Below are positions 60,466 to 60,498 of a DNA stretch of 60,498 bases, piece after piece; within the stretch, counting starts at the first letter, position 1; every line of letters starts with the position of its first letter. The position numbers and the translations under genes are program-made. This DNA is from Cladosporium sp. IMV 00045. Taxonomy: Eukaryota; Ascomycota; Dothideomycetes; Cladosporiales; Cladosporiaceae. The stretch lies in the NCBI GenBank assembly GCA_001931905.2, contig MSJI02000730.1, forward strand, positions 1 through 60,498. Direction: 5' to 3'. The notes beneath the pieces were generated by a model. That model saw only the letters and a list, made by a program, of their open reading frames with translations. It was not told where the DNA came from and searched no databases.

Positions 60466-60498
60466 ATGGCTGCTACGCGAGGCGCGTTCTCGCTGTCG
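60466..60498 (+). CDS. Possible start of a gene running off the window
   Basis: An ATG at 60466 opens MAATRGAFSLS to the window end, preceded by a CA-rich leader (CATCAACCTATC) like those of other genes here. Only 11 codons are visible, so no product can be named. Confidence 0.4.
   Translation, partial: MAATRGAFSLS

Overview
The window looks like nuclear DNA of a filamentous ascomycete, most likely a dothideomycete. Introns are short (52-136 nt) with GTRNGT-like donors, CTRAY-like branch points and YAG acceptors. Genes are dense on both strands, and several families are restricted to or typical of filamentous fungi (DUF2433 phosphoesterase, DUF7580 protein, Ran-binding PF05508 protein, fungal MYND protein, GH28 pectinase). 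The class assignment is inference from gene content. No mitochondrial, plasmid, viral or CRISPR sequence was seen. Start codons and splice sites below were worked out by hand.

Layout, left half (1-32.7 kb). It opens with the 5' part of a DUF2433 metallophosphoesterase, divergent from a mitochondrial branched-chain keto-acid dehydrogenase E1-beta gene. An intron-containing tRNA-Ala(TGC) and a long single-pass membrane protein with a disordered tail follow, then an ICln/Lot5-type protein. A gene-poor stretch of about 5.4 kb comes next, then a conserved unknown, an NmrA-like protein, a Yar1-like ankyrin protein, a Ser/Pro-rich unknown and a second gene-poor stretch of about 3.3 kb. The DEAD-box helicase Mak5 is divergent from a Yrb30-type Ran-binding protein. 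A small mitochondrial protein and a secreted or anchored PI-PLC-like enzyme close this half. These genes are intact, apart from the first, which runs off the window.

Layout, right half (33-60.5 kb). This part is more mixed. A DUF7580 gene and a large C2H2-finger gene form a divergent pair of a kind common in fungal NLR/incompatibility-type families. They are followed by a possible domesticated Tc1-like DNA-binding protein, Ubc7, a Gln-rich coiled-coil protein, a Dal5-type MFS transporter, a small DUF1115-like gene, a GNAT acetyltransferase, an MscS channel with an EF-hand, an ataxin-10 homologue carrying an HMG-box-like segment, a secreted endopolygalacturonase, a MYND protein and a Yih1/IMPACT homologue. 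The start of one more gene is visible at the right edge.

The most striking pattern is damage. Three accessory genes have in-frame TAG codons where CAG (Gln) would fit, and three have one-base-type frameshifts; the MYND gene has both. Conserved housekeeping genes between them are intact. This could be pseudogene decay, RIP-like CpA-to-TpA mutation, polymorphism or consensus error; the sequence alone does not decide. Working links between neighbours are few, as expected for a fungal chromosome. The clearest shared themes are ribosome biogenesis and translation control (Mak5, Yar1, Yih1) and possible allorecognition (DUF7580/C2H2 pair).
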